Below are positions 8,365-16,499 of a stretch of 64,000 nt of DNA, one piece after another. The notes below the pieces were generated by a model. It was not told the origin of the DNA, did no database searches, and was given only the letters and a program-made list of their open reading frames with translations. Position 1 is the first letter of the stretch; every line of letters starts with the position of its first letter. Source of the stretch: Bradyrhizobium quebecense (GTDB lineage: Bacteria; Pseudomonadota; Alphaproteobacteria; Rhizobiales; Xanthobacteraceae). The stretch lies in NCBI RefSeq assembly GCF_013373795.3, contig NZ_CP088022.1, positions 7,254,001 through 7,318,000 on the forward strand, written 5' to 3'. The position numbers and the translations under genes are program-made.

Positions 8365-8973
8365 ATGACGCAACATGACAATCGAGCCGAGGCGCGCCTT
8401 CCGCCATGGATGGGCGGAACCGCGACGCTCGAGGCGCATCCGCCCGAGATTCAGGGAGCCGCCGTGCCGCGACCGCAGGTGACCGCGGACGCCGGGGCGG
8501 CGATCGTCCGGCAGTTCAACGGGCCGGTGACGGCGCTGCTGCTCTACATGAACGAGCTCAAACAGCACAGTCAGCAGTTCGCGCATGCGCCGGGCAACGG
8601 CGTCTATCTGCGGCAGGTGATCGAGAACGCGCTCGAGCAGACCGAACGGGTGTCCGCGATGCTGAAGCAGATCTCCGATCTCTACCCGAATGCGATACCG
8701 GCCACCGATCTCAGGCCACCGCTTGACGACAAGCCGGCAGGCGCCCGGTCACCCGATGTCATGTTCACGCCGGAGGCAGGGCGCAAGCCGTTGACCAAGC
8801 GCGAGCGTGAGGTGCTCAGCCTGATCAGCGACGGCTATTCCAACAAGCAGGGCGCGTTGCGGATGAACATCAGCCCGCGCACGTTCGAGAGCCATCGCGC
8901 CGAGGCCATGCGCAAACTGGGTGCGCGCAACACCGCAGATCTCGTCCGCAAGGCCTTGTTGCATTCCGCATAA
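8365..8973 (+). CDS. LuxR-type regulator with a kinase-dimerisation-like N-terminal domain
   Basis: 202 residues. The C-terminus (143-202) is a LuxR/FixJ helix-turn-helix: LTKREREVLSLISDGYSN, then ISPRTFESHRAEAMRKLGAR. The N-terminal region lacks a receiver domain. Instead residues 44-107 (IVRQFNGPVTALLLYMNELK followed by a second amphipathic helix) resemble the two-helix dimerisation domain of histidine kinases, aligned with the usual H-E-x-x-N-P-L-T-A motif but with Arg where the phosphorylated His should be. This reading is from pattern only. The HTH closely resembles that of the response regulator at 19240. Two CCGTA-N4-TACGG-type sites lie upstream. The stop codon TAA overlaps a repeat. 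Confidence 0.85.
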   Translation: MTQHDNRAEARLPPWMGGTATLEAHPPEIQGAAVPRPQVTADAGAAIVRQFNGPVTALLLYMNELKQHSQQFAHAPGNGVYLRQVIENALEQTERVSAMLKQISDLYPNAIPATDLRPPLDDKPAGARSPDVMFTPEAGRKPLTKREREVLSLISDGYSNKQGALRMNISPRTFESHRAEAMRKLGARNTADLVRKALLHSA

Positions 8974-9050
8974 AGCGTTTTCAAGCGAAGCCTGCCTCGC
9001 ACTTGATGCGGGGTGGTACCGGTTCGCGCAAAGAAAACGCGTCAAAACAA
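8972..9050. repeat. Dispersed repeat, family A
   Basis: Begins AAAGCGTTTTCAAGCGAAG, continues to ACCGGTTCGCG and ends near GAAAACGCGTCAAAACAA. The same consensus is seen at 9456 and, reversed, inside the cyclase gene at 40701-40760. Its first bases form part of the TAA stop of the LuxR-type gene. Confidence 0.75.
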
Positions 9051-9114
9051 AAGTCCAGAGCCCTATTCCGATTCGATTGGAGCGGGCTCTGAGCAGTGAA
9101 TCGGTTCGCGGTTC

Positions 9115-9363
9115 TCAGAAATCGTCTTCCGCGGCGAAGCACAGGCGCGGCGCGAGCCGCGCGGCGGAGGCGGCTGTCTTCGGCTCGTCCGGAACGATCG
9201 TGACCACCCATGCCGCCGTCGCGCCGGATTTGCTTTCGACGATCGCACGCACACGTCCCGTGACCGTCGCGCCGGCGGACCTGATGGTGGCGGTCCGGCC
9301 GTTGAATTGGGCCATGCGGAAGCGCCGGGCTTCCTTCCGGTCGGTGGTCTCGTACGTGAACAT
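9115..9363 (-). CDS. Small hypothetical protein
   Basis: 82 residues starting at the ATG at 9363, chosen because GGGGGAG precedes it at good spacing; the frame is open further upstream but runs into repeat sequence. The protein starts MFTYETTDRKEARRFRMAQF and has a beta-rich, SH3-like pattern (ATIRSAGATVTGRVRAIVES), no signal peptide and no catalytic motif I recognise. The perfect CCGTA-N4-TACGG site at 9428-9441 lies 64 bp upstream, so it may belong to the same regulon as the neighbouring LuxR-type gene. Confidence 0.65.
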   Translation of the reverse strand: MFTYETTDRKEARRFRMAQFNGRTATIRSAGATVTGRVRAIVESKSGATAAWVVTIVPDEPKTAASAARLAPRLCFAAEDDF

Positions 9364-9427
9364 CGGCTCCCCCGTGCGTCCACGCGACTTTGCGGATGCA
9401 GCGTTATCCGACGGTGAAAATCGTACG

Positions 9428-9441
9428 CCGTAGAAGTACGG
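9428..9441. promoter_or_regulatory. CCGTA-N4-TACGG site (perfect)
   Basis: CCGTA-GAAG-TACGG, 64 bp upstream of the start of the 82-residue protein gene (minus strand). Second perfect copy of the motif. Confidence 0.6.
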
Positions 9442-9455
9442 CTTGTGCGCCGACT

Positions 9456-9623
9456 GGAGCGTTTTCGCGCAAAGCGGATCGCGGTTCGCGTGCAGAAGAC
9501 GCGTCAAGAATGGCAGCTCTAAAGCATGATCCGGAAAAGTGCGAAGCGGTTTTCCGAAAAGATCATGCTCAAACAAAGAGCTAAAGCGCGATGACGCTTC
9601 AACCTGATCTCATCGCGCTTTAG
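9456..9623. repeat. Composite dispersed repeat (family A plus two palindromes)
   Basis: Three modules in a row: a family A copy starting at about 9456 (GGAGCGTTTTCGCGCAAAG); a palindrome with GCATGATCCGGAAAA and TTTTCCGAAAAGATCATGC arms at about 9525-9569; and a perfect 14-bp-arm palindrome, CTAAAGCGCGATGA at 9581-9594 paired with its exact complement at 9610-9623. The last arm contains the TAA stop codon of the Crp/Fnr-like gene and could act as a terminator for it. Confidence 0.75.
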
Positions 9624-10339
9624 CCACCGGTTTCCTGGCAGCTCAGCAGCCCCGCATACTGCGCCTTGACCGTGGCATAGCATTCGCACGCGGTCCTGAT
9701 CAGTCCATCCGCATTGGTGATCTCGATGTGGCCGCGGCTGTAGTGGATGAAATTCGCCTGTTGCAACGTATGCGCGACCAGCGACACGCTATTGCGGCGT
9801 GCGCCGATCATCTGGGCCATCGCCTCCTGCGTCAGGGCGATCTTGTTGCTGCCGGAGAGATCGCGTGTCTGCAGCAGGCATCGCGCCAGCCGCGACTCCA
9901 CGGTGTGCGCGGCGTTGCAGCCGGCCGTCTGCTGGATCTGGGCATAGACGGCGAGACCGTGCCGAATCAGCTTCGCTCGCAGAGTCGGGCTCTGGCCGGC
10001 GGCCGCCCGCAAGGCTTCGACCTCGATCGTCGAAGCGACGCCAGGCACCAGCACCACGGCGCTGTCCAGCGTGGGGGCTTCACCAAGCCCCGCGAACGCA
10101 CCATAGATGCTGCCGCGGCCGACCATCGCGATCTGCACGCACACGCCTCTTGCCAGCTTGACCACCAGCGAGATCACCCCCTTGTGCGGCATGTATGTCC
10201 GCTTGAGCATCTCGTCGGTCTCGATCAGGACCGACTCGGCGGCGAGGTCGATCGTCCGCAAATAGGGCCGGATCAGCCCAAAATCGCTCTCCGAGAGCGA
10301 AGACAGAAATCCGTTGGGCGATCGCGGAACCGTATCCAA
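9620..10339 (-). CDS. Crp/Fnr-family regulator, paralogue 1
   Basis: 239 residues: an N-terminal cyclic-nucleotide-binding-like beta-roll (VLIETDEMLKRTYMPHKGVI) and a C-terminal winged HTH (LTQEAMAQMIGARRNSVSLV). The roll lacks the G-E-L-A...R-S/T-A phosphate-binding cassette of true cAMP receptors, so its ligand is unlikely to be cAMP. The start is a TTG at 10339, supported by AGGAGGTTGCT at ideal spacing. It is a clear paralogue of the adjacent gene at 10533-11243; both end with a C-E-C-Y-A-T-V-K-A segment. Tandem operator-like repeats lie upstream at 10428-10473. Confidence 0.85.
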   Translation of the reverse strand: MDTVPRSPNGFLSSLSESDFGLIRPYLRTIDLAAESVLIETDEMLKRTYMPHKGVISLVVKLARGVCVQIAMVGRGSIYGAFAGLGEAPTLDSAVVLVPGVASTIEVEALRAAAGQSPTLRAKLIRHGLAVYAQIQQTAGCNAAHTVESRLARCLLQTRDLSGSNKIALTQEAMAQMIGARRNSVSLVAHTLQQANFIHYSRGHIEITNADGLIRTACECYATVKAQYAGLLSCQETGG

Positions 10340-10427
10340 AGCAACCTCCTGCCTCCCGGCAAAGCTTGTCTCTGGTCATCAGGACTGACGCGTGCAGTTG
10401 AGCCGTTATGCAACTTATTCTGGCACG

Positions 10428-10473
10428 TCTTGGTTCCAATGGAAACATATCTTGGTTCCATTAGGAATACATA
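10428..10473. promoter_or_regulatory. Two tandem operator-like repeats
   Basis: Two abutting copies that both begin TCTTGGTTCCA and end ACATA (10428-10449 and 10450-10473). Each contains a small palindrome, TTCCA-A-TGGAA in the first and TTCC-ATTA-GGAA in the second. They lie about 90-130 bp before the TTG start of Crp/Fnr paralogue 1 and just beyond the end of paralogue 2, and look like paired binding sites controlling paralogue 1. Confidence 0.5.
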
Positions 10474-10532
10474 TCGCCCCGTGATCGCGTTTGTGTTGCC
10501 TGGCAATCAGTTGAGCGTGCGCGCCGCCCCGA

Positions 10533-11243
10533 TCAATCTTCCGGCCCGATCAATTGTTCGGCGTGCGCCTTGACGGTCGCATAGCATTCACACGCCGCCT
10601 TCCGCAGACCGTCGATATCGGTGATTTCGATATGGCCGCGACTGTAGCGCAGGATACCGGCCTGCTGAAACCCATGCGCGACGATCGAAACCGCATTGCG
10701 CCGCACACCGATCATTTGCGCCAGCATCTCCTGGGTCAGCGGCAAGGCTTCGCTGCCGCACAGGTCGCGCGCGCGCAGCAGCCAGCGCGACAGCCGCGCC
10801 TCCACCGGATGCGACACGTTGCAGGCGACGGATTGCTGGGTCTGCGCCATCAGCGCCTGCTCATAGAGAGCAACCAGGGTCCGGAACTCCGCGCTGCGAT
10901 TGGCGGCCTCGCGGAAATCTTCCGCCCGCACCATCGATGCCGTGCCCGGCACCACGACAATCGCGTCGGCGAGCAGCGGCCGCTCATGCAGGGCGGCGGA
11001 TGCGCCGACGATGCCGTCACGACCGATGGTTGCAATCTCGACAGATTGCCCGTCGGTCAGATTGACCATCATCGAGACCACGCCGCCGTGCGGGAAATAG
11101 ACCCGCTGCACCGGCGCGCCGGCATCGGCGAGCACCGTTTCCTTGGTCAGGTCGACGGTTTCCAGAAGGGGATGAAGTTGCGCGTATTCCGTGGAGGGAA
11201 GTGCTTGCAACAGACGATTGGGCGGACGCGATACCGCAGACAT
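10533..11243 (-). CDS. Crp/Fnr-family regulator, paralogue 2
   Basis: 236 residues from the ATG at 11243, which follows GCAGGAGCTCCA; an ATG-less extension nine codons longer is less likely. It has the same plan as its neighbour: a beta-roll without the canonical cAMP cassette (IATIGRDGIVGASAALHE) and a winged HTH (LTQEMLAQMIGVRRNAVSIV). The recognition helix differs from paralogue 1 by only a few residues, so the two may bind related sites. Several such regulators in Bradyrhizobium-type genomes respond to stress or redox signals, but nothing here fixes the signal. Confidence 0.85.
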   Translation of the reverse strand: MSAVSRPPNRLLQALPSTEYAQLHPLLETVDLTKETVLADAGAPVQRVYFPHGGVVSMMVNLTDGQSVEIATIGRDGIVGASAALHERPLLADAIVVVPGTASMVRAEDFREAANRSAEFRTLVALYEQALMAQTQQSVACNVSHPVEARLSRWLLRARDLCGSEALPLTQEMLAQMIGVRRNAVSIVAHGFQQAGILRYSRGHIEITDIDGLRKAACECYATVKAHAEQLIGPED

Positions 11244-11644
11244 TGGAGCTCCTGCCGAGGGCGGGAGCACTACGGTCTCGCATCACCTACTCTTGGCGTG
11301 TGGAGAGCGAACATAGCTTGCCTGTCCAATAGCACAAGGGTTGTGGTGCGAACCTTATACCCTCTAGGGGGCAGACGGTCCGCAAATCGCATCGGCGTGC
11401 GCGGCGATTCGAATGCCGCGCATCCGGGATGAGACGGTTGCGACATTGTCTCGCATTTATTGATTTCCATTAACTCTGATGCGTACCCAAGCGTGCGCCG
11501 TCGCGATGGCCATTGCGGATGTCGAAGCCCCCCGTCGGCAGCGCGAGCATGCGGCAAGTCCCTGCAAATGCGAGGACAAATTCGTTGTCACGAGATTGAT
11601 CCGGCGGCGGGTACGCGCCGTTCAGCCGGGCGTCTGCGCGGCGG

Positions 11645-11658
11645 CCGTAGAATTACCG
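11645..11658. promoter_or_regulatory. CCGTA-N4-TACCG site (one mismatch)
   Basis: CCGTA-GAAT-TACCG, 133 bp upstream of the flagellin start. A second, weaker copy follows 27 bp further on. Confidence 0.45.
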
Positions 11659-11671
11659 GCAAAGCCATCTT

Positions 11672-11685
11672 GGGTATTTGTACGG
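11672..11685. promoter_or_regulatory. GGGTA-N4-TACGG site (two mismatches)
   Basis: GGGTA-TTTG-TACGG. The right arm and the TTTG spacer match the cheA-promoter site at 13680-13693 (spacer TTTG) and, on the other strand, the site at 19151 (spacer CAAA). Confidence 0.4.
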
Positions 11686-11791
11686 AGCAGCCCTTTAACG
11701 AACGGGTAGCGCGGACGGACCAGTGTGGCATCGGTCGCCGTGCGAAATTTACGGCGTCGCGTCAATCGTGTTCATCCAGAAGGGTATCAGT

Positions 11792-13390
11792 ATGTCCGGC
11801 ATCGTCCTCTCGGCATCGGTCCGTCAAAACCTGCTTTCGCTGCAGTCGACGGCCGACCTGCTCGCCACCACGCAGAACCGCTTGTCCACCGGCAAGAAGG
11901 TCAACACCGCTCTCGACAATCCGACCAACTTCTTCACGGCGCAGTCGCTCGACAACCGCGCCAGCGACATCAACAACCTGCTGGACGGAATCGGCAACGG
12001 CGTGCAGGTGCTGCAGGCCGCCAACACCGGCATCACCTCGCTGCAGAAGCTCGTTGACAGCGCCAAGTCGGTCGCGAACCAGGCCCTGCAGGCCGCGGTC
12101 GGCTATTCCCAGAAATCGCAAGTGACGACCGCCGTGGTCACCGGCGCGACCACCGACGATATCCGCGGCACCGCCACCTACAGCAACGCCACCCTCGCCG
12201 GTACGGTCGTCAACAACAATCTCACGGTGCCGGCGCCGATCACGGCCGCCACCAAGCTCGTCAGTGCGAGCAACTCTGATACCCTGGCGACGACCCCGTC
12301 CGGTACGATCAGCGTCAACGGCAAGACGATCACGTTCTCGACCTCGCAGACCACTTCGACGAGCGATTCGTCCGGCAACGTGACCCTCGGCACGGGCGCG
12401 GGCAGCAACCTGACCGTCGGCGACCTGCTCTCGGCGATCGACGGCATCACCGGCGCGACCACGGCCTCCACCGTGTCGGCTGGCGCGCTCCAGATCAGCA
12501 CCGGCACCAACCAGGATCTCAACATCTCCGGCTCGGCGCTGGGCGCTTTCGGCCTTACCGCCGGAACCAAGGCGCGCACCGTTGCAACGCCTTCACCGCT
12601 GGATGGCTTGACGCTGACGATCGGCGCGACCGGCAACGGCATTGCCACCAACATCACGTTTGGTAGCGGCGCAGGCCAGGTCAAGTCCCTCAACGACCTG
12701 AACAACGCCCTGTCGGCCAACAACCTGCAGGCGTCGCTCAGCGCGAGCGGTGCGCTCACCATCAGCACCACCAACGATGCGGCGTCCGCGACCATCGGCA
12801 CGATCGGTGGCACGGCAGCCGGCGCAGGCAAGCTGTTCAACGGCCTCGCGGGCAGCGCCCCGGTGCAGGACCCGAATGGGCTGGCGAACCGCGCCAACCT
12901 GGTCAATCAGTACAACAACATCCTGGACCAGATCACCACGACCGCCCAGGACGCGTCGTACAACGGCATCAACCTGCTCAACGGCGATCAGCTCAAGCTG
13001 ACCTTCAACGAGACGGGCTCCTCGACGCTGAAGATCCAGGGCGTGACCTTCAATGCCGCCGGTCTCAACCTCTCCAAGCTGACCGCCGGCACGGACTTCA
13101 TCGACAACGCTTCGGCCAACGCTACGCTGAAGACGCTCAACAGCGCGAGCGGCCTGCTGCGCACCCAGGCTTCGACTCTCGGTTCGAACCTGTCGATCGT
13201 GCAGATCCGCCAGGATTTCTCGAAGAACCTGATCAACGTGCTGCAGACCGGCTCGTCCAACCTGACGCTGGCCGACACCAACGAGGAAGCGGCCAACAGC
13301 CAGGCGCTGTCGACCCGCCAGTCGATCGCGGTCTCCGCGCTGGCTCTGGCCAACCAGTCGCAGCAGAGCGTTCTGCAGCTGCTCCGCTAA
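11792..13390 (+). CDS. fliC: Flagellin
   Basis: 532 residues. The N-terminal domain (VLSASVRQNLLSLQSTADLL then RLSTGKKVNTALDNPTNFF) and C-terminal domain (ending in LANQSQQSVLQLLR) are the coiled D0/D1 regions that polymerise into the flagellar filament. The middle, about residues 115-370, is Thr/Ser/Ala/Gly-rich and variable, as expected for the surface-exposed part. There is no signal peptide, because export is by the flagellar type III system. ATG at 11792 follows AGAAGGGTATCAG. Followed by a strong intrinsic terminator and then the chemotaxis operon, which fits a motility locus. Confidence 0.93.
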   Translation: MSGIVLSASVRQNLLSLQSTADLLATTQNRLSTGKKVNTALDNPTNFFTAQSLDNRASDINNLLDGIGNGVQVLQAANTGITSLQKLVDSAKSVANQALQAAVGYSQKSQVTTAVVTGATTDDIRGTATYSNATLAGTVVNNNLTVPAPITAATKLVSASNSDTLATTPSGTISVNGKTITFSTSQTTSTSDSSGNVTLGTGAGSNLTVGDLLSAIDGITGATTASTVSAGALQISTGTNQDLNISGSALGAFGLTAGTKARTVATPSPLDGLTLTIGATGNGIATNITFGSGAGQVKSLNDLNNALSANNLQASLSASGALTISTTNDAASATIGTIGGTAAGAGKLFNGLAGSAPVQDPNGLANRANLVNQYNNILDQITTTAQDASYNGINLLNGDQLKLTFNETGSSTLKIQGVTFNAAGLNLSKLTAGTDFIDNASANATLKTLNSASGLLRTQASTLGSNLSIVQIRQDFSKNLINVLQTGSSNLTLADTNEEAANSQALSTRQSIAVSALALANQSQQSVLQLLR

Positions 13391-13418
13391 GCGTAGGCGC
13401 GACAGACAACGACTATCG

Positions 13419-13452
13419 AGGCGGCGGAGGAAACTCCGCCGCCTTTGTTTTT
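13419..13452 (+). terminator. Intrinsic terminator of the flagellin gene
   Basis: Perfect 11-bp stem AGGCGGCGGAG / CTCCGCCGCCT closed by a GAAA tetraloop and followed by TTGTTTTT, starting 28 bp after the flagellin stop codon. Confidence 0.9.
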
Positions 13453-13675
13453 GGGTTCGCTTAACCATGCGACCGGTTTCAACCCATAGGCGATCACGTC
13501 TTGATGCAGGTGGATGTCGTGGCCGCCAGCGTTTCGCTGGATTTGACGACCCCTCGATCTCATTTCGTTCAAATTGCGACGACAGGTGGAACGGGCTCTT
13601 TCCCGTCCGGGTGGTAAGGGCTGTTCTTGTGAAACTGGCCGCGATGTCGTGATGCATCGTCCTTGAACGGCTTCA

Positions 13676-13697
13676 TCGTCCGTATTTGCACGGACGA
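13676..13697. promoter_or_regulatory. Inverted repeat containing CCGTA-N4-CACGG
   Basis: TCGTCCGT-ATTTGC-ACGGACGA is an exact 8-6-8 palindrome. Its core, CCGTA-TTTG-CACGG at 13680-13693, is one mismatch from CCGTA-N4-TACGG. It lies 79 bp before cheA. Confidence 0.55.
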
Positions 13698-13776
13698 CGA
13701 AATTAACGTCGCCGTGAAGCCGGCCAAGTTATCGATGCGAGGCGTGCGTTCCGTAGCACCTTGAGGGGACCGTTTC

Positions 13777-16485
13777 ATGGACGATCTGTTGCGCGAGTTC
13801 CTGACGGAGAGCAGCGAGAGCCTGGATACGGTCGACAACCAGCTGGTGCAGTTCGAGCAGGATCCGAACAACGCGAAGATCCTGGATAACATTTTCCGGC
13901 TTGTGCACACGATCAAGGGGACCTGCGGCTTCCTCGGGCTGCCGCGGCTGGAAGCGCTGGCGCATGCCGGCGAGACCCTGATGGGCAAATTCCGTGACGG
14001 CATGCCGGTGAAGGCGGAAGCCGTGACGCTGATCCTGTCCTCGATCGACCGCATCAAGGAGATCCTTGGCGGGCTCGAGGCGACCGAGGCCGAGCCCGAG
14101 GGCAACGACCGCGACCTGATCGATCAGCTCGAAGCGATGGTCGAGCACGGCATGGCCGCTATGGCAGCTGGCGAAGAAGCGGTGCCTGTCGTTGACGCCC
14201 CGTCGGTGCAACCGGCCATGACCGAAGGCACGCTGGTGGTGCAGACGCTGGAGCGCCCGCTGCGCCCGGGTGAGGTCTCGCTCGACGAACTCGCGCGCGC
14301 CTTCCGCGAGACCGAGATCGAAGTCCCAGCACCCGCGCCTGTCCCGGTCGCGAAGCCCGCAGCGCCCGCAGCCGAGCCGGCTGAAGCTGCAAAGAAGCCG
14401 GCCCGCAAGGCCGCCACCGAGGATGTCCAGGAAGGCGACAAGATCGCCAACCAGTCGATCCGGGTCAATGTCGATACCCTCGAACACCTCATGACCATGG
14501 TCTCCGAGCTGGTGCTGACCCGCAACCAGCTGCTCGAGATCAGTCGCCGCAACGAGGACACCGAGTTCAAGGTGCCGCTGCAGCGGCTCTCCAACGTCAC
14601 CGCCGAGCTGCAGGAGGGCGTCATGAAGACGCGCATGCAGCCGATCGGCAATGCCTGGCAGAAGCTGCCGCGCATCGTCCGCGATCTCTCCGGCGAACTC
14701 GGCAAGCAGATCGAGCTGGAGATGCACGGCGCCGACACCGAGCTCGACCGCCAGGTGCTCGACCTGATCAAGGATCCGTTGACGCACATGGTGCGCAACT
14801 CCGCCGATCACGGCCTGGAGACCACCGCCGAGCGGGTCGCCAGCGGCAAGCCCGAGCAGGGCACCATTCGCCTCAGCGCCTATCACGAGGGCGGCCACAT
14901 CATCATCTGCATCGCCGACAATGGCCGCGGGCTCAACACCGAGCGGATCAAGGCCAAGGCGCTCCAGAACGGTCTCGTCACCGAGGCCGAACTGGAGAAG
15001 ATGACCGAAGCCCAGATCCACAAGTTCATCTTCGCGCCGGGCTTCTCGACCGCCGCGCAGGTGACCTCGGTGTCCGGCCGCGGCGTCGGCATGGACGTGG
15101 TGCGCACCAATATCGACCAGATCGGCGGCACCATCGATATCAAGAGCGTGGCCGGCGAGGGCGCCTCGGTCACCATCAAGATCCCGCTGACCCTGGCGAT
15201 CGTCTCCGCTCTGATCGTGGAAGCCGGCGGCGACCGGTTTGCCATTCCGCAGCTCTCGGTGGTCGAGCTGGTGCGGGCGCGCGCCAACTCCGAGCACCGC
15301 ATCGAGCGGATCAAGGATACGGCAGTGCTGCGGCTGCGCAACAAGCTGCTGCCGCTGATCCATCTGAAGAAGCTGCTGAAGATCGACGACGGCGCCACCA
15401 GCGATGCCGAGAACGGCTTCATCGTGGTGACCCAGGTGGGCAGCCAGACCTTCGGCATCGTGGTCGACGGCGTGTTCCACACCGAGGAGATCGTGGTCAA
15501 GCCGATGTCGACCAAGCTGCGGCACATCGACATGTTCTCCGGCAACACCATTCTGGGCGATGGCGCGGTGATCATGATCATCGACCCCAATGGGATTGCC
15601 AAGGCGCTCGGCGCCTCCAGCGCGGCGGCCCATGACATGGCCGATGACAATGCCGCCGCGCATGCCTCGAGCGGCGAGCAGCTCACCTCGCTGCTGGTGT
15701 TCCGCGCCGGTTCGAGCCAGCCCAAGGCGGTGCCGCTCGGCCTCGTCACCCGGCTGGAGGAGATCGCAACCGACAAGATCGAGCTCTCGAACGGCCGCTA
15801 CATGGTGCAGTACCGCGAGCAGCTGATGCCGCTGGTGCAGATGGCCGGGGTCGAGGTGCAGACCCAGGGGGCGCAGCCGATCCTGGTGTTCGCCGACGAC
15901 GGCCGCTCGATGGGGCTCGTGGTCGACGAGATCATCGACATCGTCGAGGAGCGGCTCAACATCGAGGTCGCGGGCAGCCAGGACGGCATTCTGGGTTCGG
16001 CCGTGATCAAGGGCCAGGCCACCGAGGTGATCGACGTCGGCCACTTCCTCCCCATGGCGTTCGCCGACTGGTTCTCGCGCAAGGAGATGCGCCCGTCGGC
16101 CTCGGCGCAGTCGGTGCTGCTGGTCGACGACTCGGCGTTCTTCCGCAACATGCTGGCCCCGGTCTTGAAGGCTGCCGGCTACAAGGTGCGGACCGCGGGA
16201 GGCGCGCAGGAAGGGCTCGCGGCGTTGCGCTCGGGGCAGGCCTTCGACGTCGTGCTGACCGACATCGAGATGCCCGAGATGAACGGCTTTGAGTTCGCCG
16301 AGAACATCCGAAGCGACCACAACCTCGTCGGGCTGCCGATCATCGCGCTGTCGGCGATGGTGTCGCCGGCGGCGATCGAGCGCGGCCGCCAGGCCGGCTT
16401 CCATGACTATGTCGCCAAGTTTGATCGTCCCGGGCTGATCGCGGCGCTGAAAGAGCAGACCGCCGAGCTGCGCCGCGCCGCTTAA
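13777..16485 (+). CDS. cheA: Chemotaxis histidine kinase CheA with two CheW domains and a receiver
   Basis: 902 residues. Order: Hpt domain with the phosphorylated His in RLVHTIKGTCGFL (His44); Ala/Pro-rich linker; dimerisation domain near 225-300; ATPase domain (MVRNSADHGLE, ADNGRGLN, VSGRGVGMDVV); a CheW-like domain near 470-610; a second, more divergent CheW-like domain near 635-760; and a C-terminal receiver with phosphoacceptor Asp829 in VVLTDIEMPEMNG. CheA autophosphorylates under receptor control and passes phosphate to CheY. The fused receiver may act as a phosphate sink or internal regulator. First gene of cheA-cheW-cheY-cheR-pilZ. Confidence 0.95.
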   Translation: MDDLLREFLTESSESLDTVDNQLVQFEQDPNNAKILDNIFRLVHTIKGTCGFLGLPRLEALAHAGETLMGKFRDGMPVKAEAVTLILSSIDRIKEILGGLEATEAEPEGNDRDLIDQLEAMVEHGMAAMAAGEEAVPVVDAPSVQPAMTEGTLVVQTLERPLRPGEVSLDELARAFRETEIEVPAPAPVPVAKPAAPAAEPAEAAKKPARKAATEDVQEGDKIANQSIRVNVDTLEHLMTMVSELVLTRNQLLEISRRNEDTEFKVPLQRLSNVTAELQEGVMKTRMQPIGNAWQKLPRIVRDLSGELGKQIELEMHGADTELDRQVLDLIKDPLTHMVRNSADHGLETTAERVASGKPEQGTIRLSAYHEGGHIIICIADNGRGLNTERIKAKALQNGLVTEAELEKMTEAQIHKFIFAPGFSTAAQVTSVSGRGVGMDVVRTNIDQIGGTIDIKSVAGEGASVTIKIPLTLAIVSALIVEAGGDRFAIPQLSVVELVRARANSEHRIERIKDTAVLRLRNKLLPLIHLKKLLKIDDGATSDAENGFIVVTQVGSQTFGIVVDGVFHTEEIVVKPMSTKLRHIDMFSGNTILGDGAVIMIIDPNGIAKALGASSAAAHDMADDNAAAHASSGEQLTSLLVFRAGSSQPKAVPLGLVTRLEEIATDKIELSNGRYMVQYREQLMPLVQMAGVEVQTQGAQPILVFADDGRSMGLVVDEIIDIVEERLNIEVAGSQDGILGSAVIKGQATEVIDVGHFLPMAFADWFSRKEMRPSASAQSVLLVDDSAFFRNMLAPVLKAAGYKVRTAGGAQEGLAALRSGQAFDVVLTDIEMPEMNGFEFAENIRSDHNLVGLPIIALSAMVSPAAIERGRQAGFHDYVAKFDRPGLIAALKEQTAELRRAA

Positions 16486-16499
16486 AGGAAACGAGAGTA

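Larger units (their letters stand above)
11244..11791. other. 548-bp intergenic region upstream of flagellin
   Basis: No gene I can support. It holds the divergent promoters of Crp/Fnr paralogue 2 and flagellin, a relatively A-T-rich stretch at 11450-11485, an inverted repeat GAGAC/GTCTC at 11432-11452, and two near copies of CCGTA-N4-TACGG (11645-11658 and 11672-11685). Confidence 0.55.
13391..13776. other. 386-bp intergenic region between flagellin and cheA
   Basis: Contains the flagellin terminator at 13419-13452 and the inverted repeat at 13676-13697 in the cheA promoter region. I see no gene. Confidence 0.6.

Noticed and set aside
10419..10438. Possible sigma-54 promoter at TGGCACG before Crp/Fnr paralogue 1
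   Set aside because: The -24 half is good but there is no GC at the required -12 distance.
11723..11745. Possible sigma-54 promoter TGGCAT upstream of flagellin
   Set aside because: The GC doublet is at the wrong spacing from GG.
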